The notes beneath the pieces are model-generated. The model was not told the DNA's origin. It did no database searches and saw only the letters and a list, made by a program, of their open reading frames with translations. Positions 36,511 through 42,927 of a DNA stretch of 42,927 nt are shown piece after piece. Made by a program: the position numbers and the translations under genes. The DNA lies in assembly GCA_017479285.1 (NCBI GenBank), contig JAFVCL010000044.1, forward strand, positions 1 through 42,927. The letters run 5' to 3'. Within the stretch, counting starts at the first letter, position 1, and every line of letters begins with the position of its first letter. Source of the stretch: Lachnospiraceae bacterium. Lineage in GTDB: Bacteria > Bacillota > Clostridia > Lachnospirales > Lachnospiraceae.

Positions 36511-36635
36511 TAGATACACCTCCTTATAATATTTTAGGATGATGTGTCGGAAACTAGTTCACCTTCCCCAAATGCTCCCTCTTTAAACGAAACCCTTGAG
36601 GAAAGCGAACTTGACACGGGAGCTTCCACGCACAC
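36511..36635 (-). ncRNA. Structured leader of rpsT, possible pseudoknot
   Basis: On the minus strand GTGTC (36613-36617) can pair with GACAC (36544-36548) and AGTTC (36607-36611) with GAACT (36556-36560), closing a long stem. GCTCCC (36618-36623), which lies 5' of that stem, is complementary to GGGAGC (36574-36579) inside its loop. Pairing of both would give an H-type pseudoknot, an arrangement seen in several ribosomal-protein leaders. S20 could bind it to control its own translation (inference). Confidence 0.4.
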
Positions 36636-36641
36636 TAAAAT

Positions 36642-36670
36642 AATTTACCGCTTAAACAGCGAAATGTCAA
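36642..36670 (-). promoter_or_regulatory. Promoter of rpsT
   Basis: On the minus strand: -35 TTGACA (36665-36670), 17-bp spacer, -10 TAAATT (36642-36647). Transcription should start near 36635 and give a leader of about 125 nt. Confidence 0.8.
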
Positions 36671-36746
36671 TATCTAAATGCGCATTTTTCGTACAAATTC
36701 GGTAATATTTGGACATCTGAACAATCTGAAGGTGTAAAAAACCCGG

Positions 36747-37295
36747 TTATCTGTATATAATACCCACAGCTACATCCTCCACCTTCTCTGCATCCACAAA
36801 CTGCTCCGCGATTTTTAAGGCAAACTCTATGGATACGCCCATTCCCCGCCCGGTAATAACATTGTCGGACTTCTCAACAGGATTCCGGGATACTACCGCG
36901 CCCGCAAGATGTCCCTCAAAGGAGGGATAACTGCATGCCACTCTTCCGTTTAAAATATCCCTGTGACCGAAGATGCTCGGAGCGGCACATATAGCGGCGA
37001 TGTATTTATCGCTCTTATAAAACTCATCGATCTTTTTCATCAGAGGTTCACAGGCCTCGAGATTCTGCGTTCCGCGAAGTCCGCCGGGAAGCACGATCAT
37101 ATCGACCTTGTCAAAATCAACATTTGCAAAAACCTCATCCGCAATTACCGGAATCTTATGCGAACCCATAACATTTCTGTCATCGGTGATTGAAACAGTA
37201 ACCACCTCAATCCCGCACCTGCGGCAAATATCAACAACCGTAAGTCCTTCGATCTCTTCAAATCCTTCCGCAAGCATAACTGCAATTGTAGCCAT
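36747..37295 (-). CDS. DJ-1/PfpI family protein
   Basis: 182 residues from the ATG at 37295 (GAGAGGACT upstream; the ATG at 37307 overlaps that site). MATIAVMLAEGFEEIEGL is the conserved N-terminus with the acidic residue that holds the nucleophile, and AAICAAPSIFG carries the reactive C103. VLPGGLRG and SYPSFEGHL are typical of the YajL/DJ-1 branch. Possible chaperone/deglycase-type or stress-response activity; the precise function is unknown. It lies between rpsT and the divergent CYTH gene. No clear terminator follows it. Confidence 0.88.
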   Translation of the reverse strand: MATIAVMLAEGFEEIEGLTVVDICRRCGIEVVTVSITDDRNVMGSHKIPVIADEVFANVDFDKVDMIVLPGGLRGTQNLEACEPLMKKIDEFYKSDKYIAAICAAPSIFGHRDILNGRVACSYPSFEGHLAGAVVSRNPVEKSDNVITGRGMGVSIEFALKIAEQFVDAEKVEDVAVGIIYR

Positions 37296-37526
37296 AGTCC
37301 TCTCCATTCTTTATAAAACCTTAACTTTATTTTTTTTTCAATATAGGGTATACTGTTTTAGTGTGGTAAAGTATCAGGGTGTTTTAAGCGTCATATTCCA
37401 CAAAGACAATATAACATACTAAAGCTTTACTATCAAACAAAAATCACTGCATCGCCCGGAAAGCTGTTAAAGCTTTTATTTACAGCTTCCGAATACACAT
37501 TACGAGATGCGGTAAACGGAGCGGAA
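37296..37526. other. Divergent intergenic region, no gene seen
   Basis: 231 bp between the DJ-1-like gene (minus) and the CYTH gene (plus). It is AT-rich with T-runs. TATATT/TATACT-like hexamers occur at several places but I cannot choose a promoter with confidence. A small AAGCTGT/ACAGCTT inverted repeat lies near 37462-37490. Confidence 0.4.
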
Positions 37527-38036
37527 ATGGAAATTGAACGCAAGTTTCTAATCAAAAAGATCCCGGAGGATCTGGAAAACTATCCTTCAAAGAGAATTGA
37601 ACAGGCATACCTCAATACGGACCCTGTTATAAGAATACGCCGTGAGGATGACGATTACTATATGACCTATAAAGGCTCCGGACTTATGGCCCGTGAGGAA
37701 ATGAATCTTCCCCTTACAAAGGATGCGTACTACCATCTGCTCCTTAAGGCCGACGGTAATGTTATATGTAAAAGAAGGTACATTATTCCCTTAGAGCATC
37801 CGCAGGTTATAGAGGGGGCTCCCAAGCCGCCGGACGGATACAGCCTTATCATCGAGCTTGATGTATTTGATGTTCCCTTCGCACCTCTCATCATGGCCGA
37901 GGTCGAATTTGGAAGCACCGATGCCGCAGATGTTTTTCTCCCTCCCGACTGGTTCGGAGATGAGGTTACATACATAAAAGAATTCCACAATTCAAATATG
38001 GCAATGGCTGATGTCTATAAAGACGATCCCGAGTGA
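37527..38036 (+). CDS. CYTH-domain protein, probable triphosphatase
   Basis: 169 residues, one of few plus-strand genes. It starts MEIERKF, so E2, E4 and K6 form the ExExK motif of the CYTH/TTM superfamily (tunnel-fold metal-dependent phosphatases). VIRIRREDDDYYMTYKG and later E/K/R residues (YSLIIELDVF, MAEVEFGS) line the tunnel. The role may be inorganic triphosphate hydrolysis or another triphosphatase; adenylate cyclase is less likely. ACGGAGCGGAA precedes the ATG. A terminator overlaps its stop codon. Confidence 0.87.
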   Translation: MEIERKFLIKKIPEDLENYPSKRIEQAYLNTDPVIRIRREDDDYYMTYKGSGLMAREEMNLPLTKDAYYHLLLKADGNVICKRRYIIPLEHPQVIEGAPKPPDGYSLIIELDVFDVPFAPLIMAEVEFGSTDAADVFLPPDWFGDEVTYIKEFHNSNMAMADVYKDDPE

Positions 38037-38059
38037 TAAAACTATCACCCGGGATTTTT
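38026..38059 (+). terminator. Terminator of the CYTH gene
   Basis: 13 positions pair (one mismatch) between ATCCCGAGTGATA (38026-38038) and TATCACCCGGGAT (38043-38055), with an AAAC loop and a following TTTTT. The stop codon of the CYTH gene is inside the stem. It may also slow convergent malQ transcription. Confidence 0.8.
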
Positions 38060-38072
38060 ATTATAGTTTTTA

Positions 38073-39581
38073 TTATGATTTTTTATCGCTTTTCTTTGGT
38101 ATTCTTCCGTATACTTTCGCAAATCTCTTTATATACTTTGCCAGCTCCGGAGTAAGCGCCTTCTCATCGACTCTCCATCTCCAATTTATTCCCAGAGTCG
38201 AAGGGGCATTTATCCTCGCTTCGTTTCCAAGCCCCATATAATCCTGGAGCGGGATAACGCAGCTGTCTGCGGCGCTCTGATGAGCCGCGCGGATATATCC
38301 CCCGGGAAGTTCCTTTCTCTTTTTAACATTAAGATACTTCTTTGCGAACTTTACATCCTCCTTGCCCATCTGGTCTATCCATGCCTTTAATGTAAAATTG
38401 TCATGTGTTCCCGTATAAACAACATAATTCTTGTAGCAATAATGGGGAAGATGCTCGCTGTCTCCGCCCGCATCAAATGCAAATTGCAGTATCTTCATTC
38501 CCGGATAGCCGCAGCGGGCTATGAGATTTCTCACACTGTCGGTAATAAATCCAAGGTCCTCCGCTATTATCCTGCCGCTTCCGAACTCCTTGTTTATCGC
38601 CGCAAAAAGACTGTAGCCCGGTCCCTTTAACCACTTTCCGCCCACAGCCGTCTTATCTCCGTAGGGAACCGCCCAGTACTCGTCAAACCCGCGGAAGTGG
38701 TCGATACGAACAATATCATAAAGCTCAAAGCACTTTTTCATCCGGTCCAGCCACCACTTATAACCGGTCTCCTTGTGAACCTTCCACTTATACAAAGGAT
38801 TGCCCCAGAGCTGTCCGTCCGCGGTAAAGCAGTCGGGAGGACATCCCGCCACTGCCGTCGGATATCCCTTTGCATCGAGCTCAAAAAGCTGGGGATTTGC
38901 CCATGTATCCGCACTGTCAAAAGCGACATAGATCGGGATATCCCCGATTATCTCAATACCCTTTTTGTTGGCGTATTTTTTGAGCTTTTCCCACTGGGAA
39001 GCAAACAAAAACTGCTGGAAATTATAGCATTCGATCTCCTCGGCAAGCTTTGCCTTGTAAGCTGCAACCGCCTTCTTTTCACGGCGTCTTATGTCCTCGT
39101 CCCACTCCATAAAGTTTATGCCGCCGAAGGAATCCTTAACCGCCATGTAAAGCGAATAGTCCTCCAGCCAGTATGAGTTGCTCTTAACAAATTTTCTGTA
39201 TTTTTTATCCTCAAGGATGCCTTTTTTCTTTGCATTGTCATAAGCCTTACGGTACAGGCCGAATCGCCCGAAATAAAGCTTTTCATAATCAATATCCAGC
39301 GGATTCTTTCCGAAGTCAACCGCTTCTATATCAGCCCTCGTAAGAAATCCGTCTGCAATAAGCGCTTCAAGGTCAATAAAATACGGATTTCCGGCAAAGG
39401 AAGAAAACGACTGGTAGGGCGAATCCCCATAACCTGTCGGTCCGAGGGGAAGTATCTGCCAGAGCGACTGCCCCGCCTCCTTTAGAAAGTCCACAAAATC
39501 GTATGCCCCTTTCCCGAAGGTTCCTATTCCGTATGGCGCGGGGAGGCTGAATATGGGGAATAAAATGCCTGCTTTTCTCAT
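38073..39581 (-). CDS. malQ: 4-alpha-glucanotransferase (amylomaltase)
   Basis: 502 residues, GH77 disproportionating enzyme of maltodextrin and glycogen metabolism. The N-terminus RKAGILFPIFSLPAPYGIGTFG and WQILPLGPTGYGDSPYQSFSSFAGNPYFIDL are strongly typical. The nucleophile Asp is in IVRIDHFRGFDEYW, the acid Glu in IIAEDLGF and the third Asp in YTGTHDNFTLKAW. GAGGACACTACA precedes the ATG. It has its own promoter (39659-39687) and a CcpA-like site upstream. Confidence 0.96.
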   Translation of the reverse strand: MRKAGILFPIFSLPAPYGIGTFGKGAYDFVDFLKEAGQSLWQILPLGPTGYGDSPYQSFSSFAGNPYFIDLEALIADGFLTRADIEAVDFGKNPLDIDYEKLYFGRFGLYRKAYDNAKKKGILEDKKYRKFVKSNSYWLEDYSLYMAVKDSFGGINFMEWDEDIRRREKKAVAAYKAKLAEEIECYNFQQFLFASQWEKLKKYANKKGIEIIGDIPIYVAFDSADTWANPQLFELDAKGYPTAVAGCPPDCFTADGQLWGNPLYKWKVHKETGYKWWLDRMKKCFELYDIVRIDHFRGFDEYWAVPYGDKTAVGGKWLKGPGYSLFAAINKEFGSGRIIAEDLGFITDSVRNLIARCGYPGMKILQFAFDAGGDSEHLPHYCYKNYVVYTGTHDNFTLKAWIDQMGKEDVKFAKKYLNVKKRKELPGGYIRAAHQSAADSCVIPLQDYMGLGNEARINAPSTLGINWRWRVDEKALTPELAKYIKRFAKVYGRIPKKSDKKS

Positions 39582-39658
39582 TGTAGTGTCCTCATAATGT
39601 AAAATTTTCGCTGGTCAGGAAATCGTTTTTTATAAAATAAATTTCTCTGTATATATGT

Positions 39659-39687
39659 AATATACTACGCTTAAGAAAAACTTTCAA
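39659..39687 (-). promoter_or_regulatory. Promoter of malQ
   Basis: On the minus strand: -35 TTGAAA (39682-39687), 17-bp spacer, -10 TATATT (39659-39664). The start site is about 70 nt upstream of the ATG. Confidence 0.75.
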
Positions 39688-39695
39688 TATGTTTT

Positions 39696-39709
39696 TGAAA
39701 CCGTTTTCT
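39696..39709. promoter_or_regulatory. Candidate cre site (CcpA) upstream of malQ
   Basis: TGAAACCGTTTTCT fits the cre consensus TGWAANCGNTNWCA in all but the last base. It lies 8 bp upstream of the malQ -35 and next to the stop codon of the tocopherol cyclase-like gene. A starch-use gene is a fitting target. Confidence 0.4.
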
Positions 39710-39711
39710 TA

Positions 39712-40863
39712 TTATTTGCCGCTACCTTTTTCGCAGTACTCCCCGTATTCGCATCCCAGGTGTGTGACGCTTATATCATCTAAAAGCTTAAGCCTTCCCT
39801 CTCCTGTTTTTTTATACAGTAATATCCTGCCCTCTCCGTTTCCTCCGTTCCAAAGACGGTTATGCCGTTTCATTCCGTCCGGCGACTCATAATTTACAAG
39901 GAGCATATCCTTTTTCTTACAGCGAAATCTGGTTCTTATCATCGAATCCGCATTATCCATATTTACATGCCAGATGATCTCCGTATCGGTTTCCTCGCAG
40001 TAAAACCGGGTTCTCGGCAGGGTCCAGAATTTTGAAAAATTAAATTCAAACTCTCTTCCCTCATAGTAAAGAGCGCCGAGAAGCTTTCTGTCGAATTCGA
40101 TCCCGAAGGCCTTCGGTCTTCCGCCGCCGATATCAAATACGCTGTTTTTAAGCTCTTTTCCGGTAATATTGCTGGTAAGGCAGTTTGAAGAGAGCCAGAC
40201 CCAGGGGCTGGTAAAGTTATCACCCCAGTTTTTATCCGCATATCCGTAGCAGGTATCTTCGCTCACATTGTACTTAACGCCGTTGTAGTACACATATCCG
40301 CTGTAGAGCGTCTTCATCCCTTCGGCATGCCAGTACATTTCAAATGCCTTTAAATCCCTGAAGGGCTTGCTTGCGCCGTATCCCACATTAAAAGCTATCT
40401 TCTTGTTTATGCTGAGTTTCCATGTCATTTCTCCGCTGTCGCACATATACTCGGGATATGCTTCCACCTCCTCATCGAATACACTTACGCTGCCCCTTGT
40501 CTCGGTCTCGGATAAATAGCAGTCCTCCGCTTCGATGCTAAACGGTGCCCCGGCGCGGAGCTTTACATTTTTCCAGCCAAAAAACCTGTGTATCTGCGCG
40601 GCTTCCTCTCCCCAGCAGCCGGCCTTTACCATGAGATACGAGGGCTTCTTTCCGGCCTTCTTATTTTCAGCCTTTTGTCCAAGGACAGGCTTATCCCCGC
40701 CGAGCTCCGGATTACAGGTAAAAAACTCTATAAAAAAGGCTCTTTCCTCACCCGTCTTCTCGCTTATTCCGGTAAAGGAATGCCACCACCAGTCATACCC
40801 CTCATCGGCAAACATACCATCAAGCATAAATTCGTCTCTCGTAATGTCATGAACATTAAACAT
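39712..40863 (-). CDS. Tocopherol cyclase family protein
   Basis: 383 residues from the ATG at 40863, which has AAAGGAGATTTTT; a longer in-frame start at 40971 lies inside the promoter. The motif YGYADKNWGDNFTSPWVWLSSN (about residues 205-226) is the mark of the tocopherol-cyclase-like family, and WWWHSFTGISEKTGEERAFF at the N-terminus also fits. No plant-type tocopherol is expected in this organism, so the substrate is unknown; lipocalin-like all-beta folding is likely. No signal peptide. The gene has its own promoter and ends close to malQ. Confidence 0.8.
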   Translation of the reverse strand: MFNVHDITRDEFMLDGMFADEGYDWWWHSFTGISEKTGEERAFFIEFFTCNPELGGDKPVLGQKAENKKAGKKPSYLMVKAGCWGEEAAQIHRFFGWKNVKLRAGAPFSIEAEDCYLSETETRGSVSVFDEEVEAYPEYMCDSGEMTWKLSINKKIAFNVGYGASKPFRDLKAFEMYWHAEGMKTLYSGYVYYNGVKYNVSEDTCYGYADKNWGDNFTSPWVWLSSNCLTSNITGKELKNSVFDIGGGRPKAFGIEFDRKLLGALYYEGREFEFNFSKFWTLPRTRFYCEETDTEIIWHVNMDNADSMIRTRFRCKKKDMLLVNYESPDGMKRHNRLWNGGNGEGRILLYKKTGEGRLKLLDDISVTHLGCEYGEYCEKGSGK

Positions 40864-40943
40864 AAAAATCTCCTTTAACAGCCGTTGTACTACAGTCCGC
40901 CCCTTTAATACTATAAAAATAATGAGCATCAGCCTATAAATGT

Positions 40944-40971
40944 ATTGTACGCCACGGAAGAATTTTGTCAA
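40944..40971 (-). promoter_or_regulatory. Promoter of the tocopherol cyclase family gene
   Basis: On the minus strand: -35 TTGACA (40966-40971), 16-bp spacer, -10 TACAAT (40944-40949). It is back-to-back with the tRNA-Leu promoter; the -35 hexamers are 4 bp apart. Confidence 0.75.
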
Positions 40972-40975
40972 ATGA

Positions 40976-41004
40976 TTGACTCAAAGAAAAAATTGCTGTA
41001 AAAT
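40976..41004 (+). promoter_or_regulatory. Promoter of tRNA-Leu
   Basis: -35 TTGACT (40976-40981), 17-bp spacer and -10 TAAAAT (40999-41004), ending 11 bp before the tRNA. Confidence 0.8.
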
Positions 41005-41015
41005 AAGCGTGTTTT

Positions 41016-41095
41016 GCGGATGTGATGGAATTGGTAGACATGCAAGATTTAGGTTCTTGTGCGCAAGCGTGTGGGTTCGAGTCCCTTCATCCGCA
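41016..41095 (+). tRNA. tRNA-Leu (UAG)
   Basis: 80 nt. Acceptor GCGGATG/CATCCGC plus A discriminator, anticodon arm CAAGA-TTTAGGT-TCTTG (anticodon UAG), a short class II variable arm and T arm GTGGGTTCGAGTCCCTT. CCA is not encoded. Such tRNA 3' ends are common integration sites, and the sequence beyond changes in character. Confidence 0.93.
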
Positions 41096-41102
41096 GGGTG
41101 AT

Positions 41103-41140
41103 AAAAAAGGACGAGTAGCAATAAGCTACCCGTCCTTTTT
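41103..41140 (+). terminator. Terminator after tRNA-Leu
   Basis: A 16-17 bp stem AAAAAAGGACGAGTAGC / GCTACCCGTCCTTTTTT (one mismatch) with a short loop and a T-run. It follows the tRNA by 7 nt. Confidence 0.9.
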
Positions 41141-41241
41141 TGGCATCCTGCGGATGCCAAAAACCCACGATTCTCTGTCTCCTCGGCGCAGAGCGCCTTC
41201 GTCGGTCCGTTCGGCGGGAAAAAGGTCCACCGGACCTTTTT
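41141..41241 (+). repeat. Series of hairpins, the last one terminator-like
   Basis: Three short perfect hairpins lie one after another: 41141-41159 (TGGCATCC / GGATGCCA), 41185-41197 (GGCGC / GCGCC) and 41219-41241 (AAAAAGGTCC / GGACCTTTTT, a second terminator-like structure). No gene is visible between 41096 and 41351; the region holds only these and the repeat at 41307-41325. Confidence 0.6.
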
Positions 41242-41306
41242 CTGTTTCCGCCTCTCCCTTCATCTGCTTTAAGACTTTTTTCTTTTGTAGTAAGACGATT
41301 TTTTTG

Positions 41307-41325
41307 GGGTACCCCTAAGGTACCC
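41307..41325. repeat. GGGTACC inverted repeat
   Basis: GGGTACC (41307-41313) and GGTACCC (41319-41325) around CCTAA, preceded by a T-run on the plus strand. It lies 27 bp past the small-gene operon's last stop codon at 41352. Function unknown. Confidence 0.45.
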
Positions 41326-41351
41326 GCCTTGATTTAGTAATTCATTACATA

Positions 41352-41525
41352 TTATTTTGAACGTGTGCCCAAACCACCAGACTTGTACTTATACCCCTTA
41401 TCTTTATACTTATCAATTGTCTCTTTCCTTAGCTGCGAAGCGGATTTTGTTTCACTTTTTACTTCTTTTGTAACCTTTTTACCATTCTTATCTTCGAATG
41501 TCCCTCTAAAAAAATTAAAACTCAT
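41352..41525 (-). CDS. Very small basic protein, unknown
   Basis: 57 residues beginning MSFNFFRGTFEDKNGKKVTK, with a Lys-rich middle (about 14 Lys) and the end GGLGTRSK. GAAAGGAGGCACTAT before the ATG is a strong binding site. It is the last of three small genes, 13 bp after the 100-residue gene. It may bind nucleic acid because it is basic, but no domain is recognised. Confidence 0.55.
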   Translation of the reverse strand: MSFNFFRGTFEDKNGKKVTKEVKSETKSASQLRKETIDKYKDKGYKYKSGGLGTRSK

Positions 41526-41538
41526 ATAGTGCCTCCTT

Positions 41539-41841
41539 TCACGAGAACGGTTCTATGTTATATCCGTTTTTCTTCATAACGTCTAATACCGTTAACTTGT
41601 TACCAAAACTTGAGACTTCTTCCACAGCGCTTATTGCCGAATTAACATAAGCATAGTCAACTTCTCCATATGGGTCATTTGCGGTTCCTTTTCCGTGTAA
41701 ATCTCTTAAAAGTTGATCTATAATCCCATCCGCATATCCTATCTCGACATATTCCCGTCTCTTTTTTTCTGTAACCATCTCTTCCGCATAACCATTTACT
41801 GTATCCTTTACGAAGCCAAATAAATCCGCAAAAAAACCCAT
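41539..41841 (-). CDS. Small protein of unknown function
   Basis: 100 residues: MGFFADLFGFVKDTVNGYAEEM (possibly an amphipathic N-terminal helix), then an acidic helical body, then VLDVMKKNGYNIEPFS. No known domain is recognised. AGGAGGATAGCGCT precedes the ATG, and the stop codon of the upstream zinc-ribbon gene lies inside that site, so the two are translationally linked. Confidence 0.7.
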   Translation of the reverse strand: MGFFADLFGFVKDTVNGYAEEMVTEKKRREYVEIGYADGIIDQLLRDLHGKGTANDPYGEVDYAYVNSAISAVEEVSSFGNKLTVLDVMKKNGYNIEPFS

Positions 41842-41853
41842 AGCGCTATCCTC

Positions 41854-42012
41854 CTAAAATCGTTTGTTTATTACCCATCGGTGCGGCATGTCTCCTTTGC
41901 GACGAGCGCATTTTCCGGGCTGCGGTCTTCCCGAATGAGCGCCTCGACTATTCTTGATTCCGCAATAGGTACACATATACTCAATGGTAGCTGTTTTTTT
42001 CTTGTTTTCCAT
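41854..42012 (-). CDS. 52-residue zinc-ribbon-like protein
   Basis: The product MENKKKTATIEYMCTYCGIKN... holds C14-T-Y-C17-G and a later C35 with H26/H44 around it, so a small Zn-binding knuckle is possible. Arg/Lys content is high. It starts the operon of three small genes. The binding site before the ATG is weak. No family is recognised, although many phage and mobile-element proteins have this shape. Confidence 0.6.
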   Translation of the reverse strand: MENKKKTATIEYMCTYCGIKNSRGAHSGRPQPGKCARRKGDMPHRWVINKRF

Positions 42013-42394
42013 AATACTGTTTTCTTGAAATCGTTATCAGAGGGATAATCGTTTAGATATCATACTAACTAGCTAAATAATCATGATATCTTTGATTGAT
42101 ATATTGATACTTCGCAGCAAGGTCCCATAGACTGTAGAACCCGCTTGTCTCTCTACATTGCCATGAATTTCTTGTTGCTTATTTGCTATCTTTTTAGTCT
42201 TGGATCCGCTTCCAAAGTAAATACATAAGCTATTACTACTTTCGTTTTAAAAATCATCAATCATTCATTGGATATCTTCTGTAAAAATTCGTCTATAGTG
42301 CATATCATCTACTTTACATTATTAAATAATACTACAATAGGCGATAAAATACAATCATTATTAGACTATTCACGATTTTTTATAGGGTGTATTT
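42013..42394. other. Divergent AT-rich region with palindromes, no clear gene
   Basis: 382 bp between the small-gene operon (minus) and the XRE gene (plus). It contains an inverted repeat GATATCAT (42056-42063) / ATGATATC (42083-42090) and a palindrome ATTATT-A-AATAAT (42318-42330), either of which could bind the XRE protein. A startless open stretch on the minus strand (42065-42178, ending YQYINQRYHDYLAS) might be the remnant of a gene. No confident promoter. Confidence 0.4.
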
Positions 42395-42739
42395 ATGAGT
42401 AATCGACTAAAAGAAGTGGGCGAAAGAATCAGACAAGCCAGAAAGACGGCAGGAATAAATCAGGAGAAATTAGCTGAATTACTCGATATTTCTACATCTT
42501 ATGTAAGTGATATTGAAAACGGGAAAACCAATATCGGTCTCGAAATATTCATGCGTATCACAGAAGTTTTACAGGTATCTGCCGACTGGCTTTTGATGAC
42601 TGATACTCCTACAGTATCCATTATCCATAACAACGAAATCAGCTCACTGATCTCGTCCTGTTCAAATGAGGAAATAAAAGCAATAAAGAATATAATAAAA
42701 GAATTAAACACCCTAACTAAAAGCATAAATAAGGGTTAG
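42395..42739 (+). CDS. XRE-family transcriptional regulator
   Basis: 114 residues. Helix-turn-helix of the Cro/CI type at about 9-62: GERIRQARKTAGINQEKLAELLDISTSYVSDIENGKTNIGLE. The remaining 50 residues (ISSLISSCSNEEIKAIKNIIKEL) are probably an oligomerisation helix. It lacks a peptidase domain. It faces the operon of three small genes and precedes the RelB-type antitoxin gene by 85 bp, so it probably controls the accessory region. An AGGGTG site precedes the ATG. Confidence 0.9.
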   Translation: MSNRLKEVGERIRQARKTAGINQEKLAELLDISTSYVSDIENGKTNIGLEIFMRITEVLQVSADWLLMTDTPTVSIIHNNEISSLISSCSNEEIKAIKNIIKELNTLTKSINKG

Positions 42740-42769
42740 TATACAAAATCTCATCTAACAGATTCTGTA

Positions 42770-42798
42770 TTGCACCTTGCAGTACATTGTAGTACAAT
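42770..42798 (+). promoter_or_regulatory. Promoter with palindromic operator for the relB-type gene
   Basis: -35 TTGCAC (42770-42775), 17-bp spacer, -10 TACAAT (42793-42798). A perfect 13-bp palindrome ATTGTA-G-TACAAT (42786-42798) covers the -10, well placed for autorepression by an antitoxin. Confidence 0.65.
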
Positions 42799-42824
42799 TA
42801 AGACACAGTTAGGAGGTAATTGTT

Positions 42825-42927
42825 ATGGTAAAGAATGCTACTGTAAGTGCCCGTATAGATGAAGATATAAAAATCCAAGCAGAAGACATACTTCATCAGC
42901 TTGGAATTCCTGTTTCTGTATTGATAA
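42825..42927 (+). CDS. RelB/DinJ-family antitoxin, cut by window end
   Basis: The first 34 codons are present: MVKNATVSARIDEDIKIQAEDI, then LHQLGIPVSVLI. This is the N-terminal ribbon-helix-helix of RelB/DinJ antitoxins. AGGAGGTAATTGTT precedes the ATG. The rest of the gene and a RelE/YafQ-type toxin are expected beyond the window. Confidence 0.85.
   Translation, partial: MVKNATVSARIDEDIKIQAEDILHQLGIPVSVLI

Noticed and set aside
36597-36635. Consensus-like TTGACAC on the plus strand near 36611 as a promoter
   Set aside because: It lies within the structured rpsT leader, and no plus-strand gene follows.
40864-40971. Longer start of the tocopherol cyclase gene at 40971
   Set aside because: It runs through the -10/-35 promoter; the start at 40863 has a good site.
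42065-42178. Short minus-strand open stretch as a gene
   Set aside because: It has no start codon or ribosome site; at best it is a remnant and is only mentioned in the intergenic entry.
1-42927. CRISPR array or insertion sequence
   Set aside because: No regular repeat-spacer pattern and no transposase-like gene were seen anywhere in the window.

Overview
This window reads as a chromosomal segment of a Gram-positive Clostridia bacterium, most likely a member of the Lachnospiraceae. The basis is strong AGGAGG-type ribosome binding sites, sigma-A type promoters, a FAD-dependent (ThyX) thymidylate synthase, a clostridial-type split cobalamin methionine synthase, a serine/alanine-poor core gene style at moderate GC, and a four-gene block containing proteins I recall as DUF5716/DUF5717, which are typical of this family of gut and rumen bacteria. 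Almost every gene to about 41 kb lies on the minus strand, so the natural reading direction is from high to low coordinates.

Layout from left to right. 56-1140: a secreted cell-wall-binding repeat protein behind a long structured leader RNA that ends in an intrinsic terminator. 1315-4059: NAD salvage (nicotinamidase-like, pncB, nadE) ending in a strong terminator. 4112-4877: an overlapping pair, a CPCC cysteine-rich protein followed by a lipoprotein with a C-terminal domain like the BECR-fold RNase toxins of polymorphic toxin systems. 4931-8838: purine synthesis (purC, purB and a PurF homologue without the catalytic N-terminal cysteine). 8869-15848: four tightly packed genes of unknown function (a giant beta-sandwich/solenoid protein, an Hsp70/actin-like ATPase homologue, a TPR-like protein and a membrane coiled-coil protein). 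No clear terminator separates 15848 from 1378, so these blocks may be one long transcription unit with internal promoters.

16013-20387: ilvE; then a beta-CASP nuclease, thyX and folA in one direction; then a small unknown gene with its own promoter and a perfect palindrome at the start site. 20647-26412: tRNA-Gly, then a signalling pair made of a hybrid histidine kinase with two sensor modules and a REC-GGDEF-degenerate GGDEF-REC protein. 26432-31933: a heterodimeric ABC exporter and lepA. 32066-36172: methionine/folate C1 genes metF, MetH reactivation-domain protein and metH. 36247-37295: rpsT with a structured leader, and a DJ-1/PfpI protein. 37527-40863: a CYTH phosphatase-like protein (plus strand), malQ and a tocopherol cyclase family protein.

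41016 to the end: a tRNA-Leu gene followed by several hairpins marks a change of character. Beyond it the DNA is AT-rich, genes are tiny and unfamiliar (a 52-residue zinc-ribbon-like protein, a 100-residue and a 57-residue protein in one operon), and they face an XRE repressor and the start of a RelB/DinJ antitoxin. This looks like the edge of a mobile or accessory island inserted next to tRNA-Leu.

The most interesting candidates are the 8869-15848 ATPase/solenoid system, the CPCC/lipoprotein toxin-like pair at 4112-4877, the leader RNA at 965-1125, the possible pseudoknot leader of rpsT, and the pseudo-kinase half inside the hybrid histidine kinase. All functions are inferred from sequence alone; no database search was possible.
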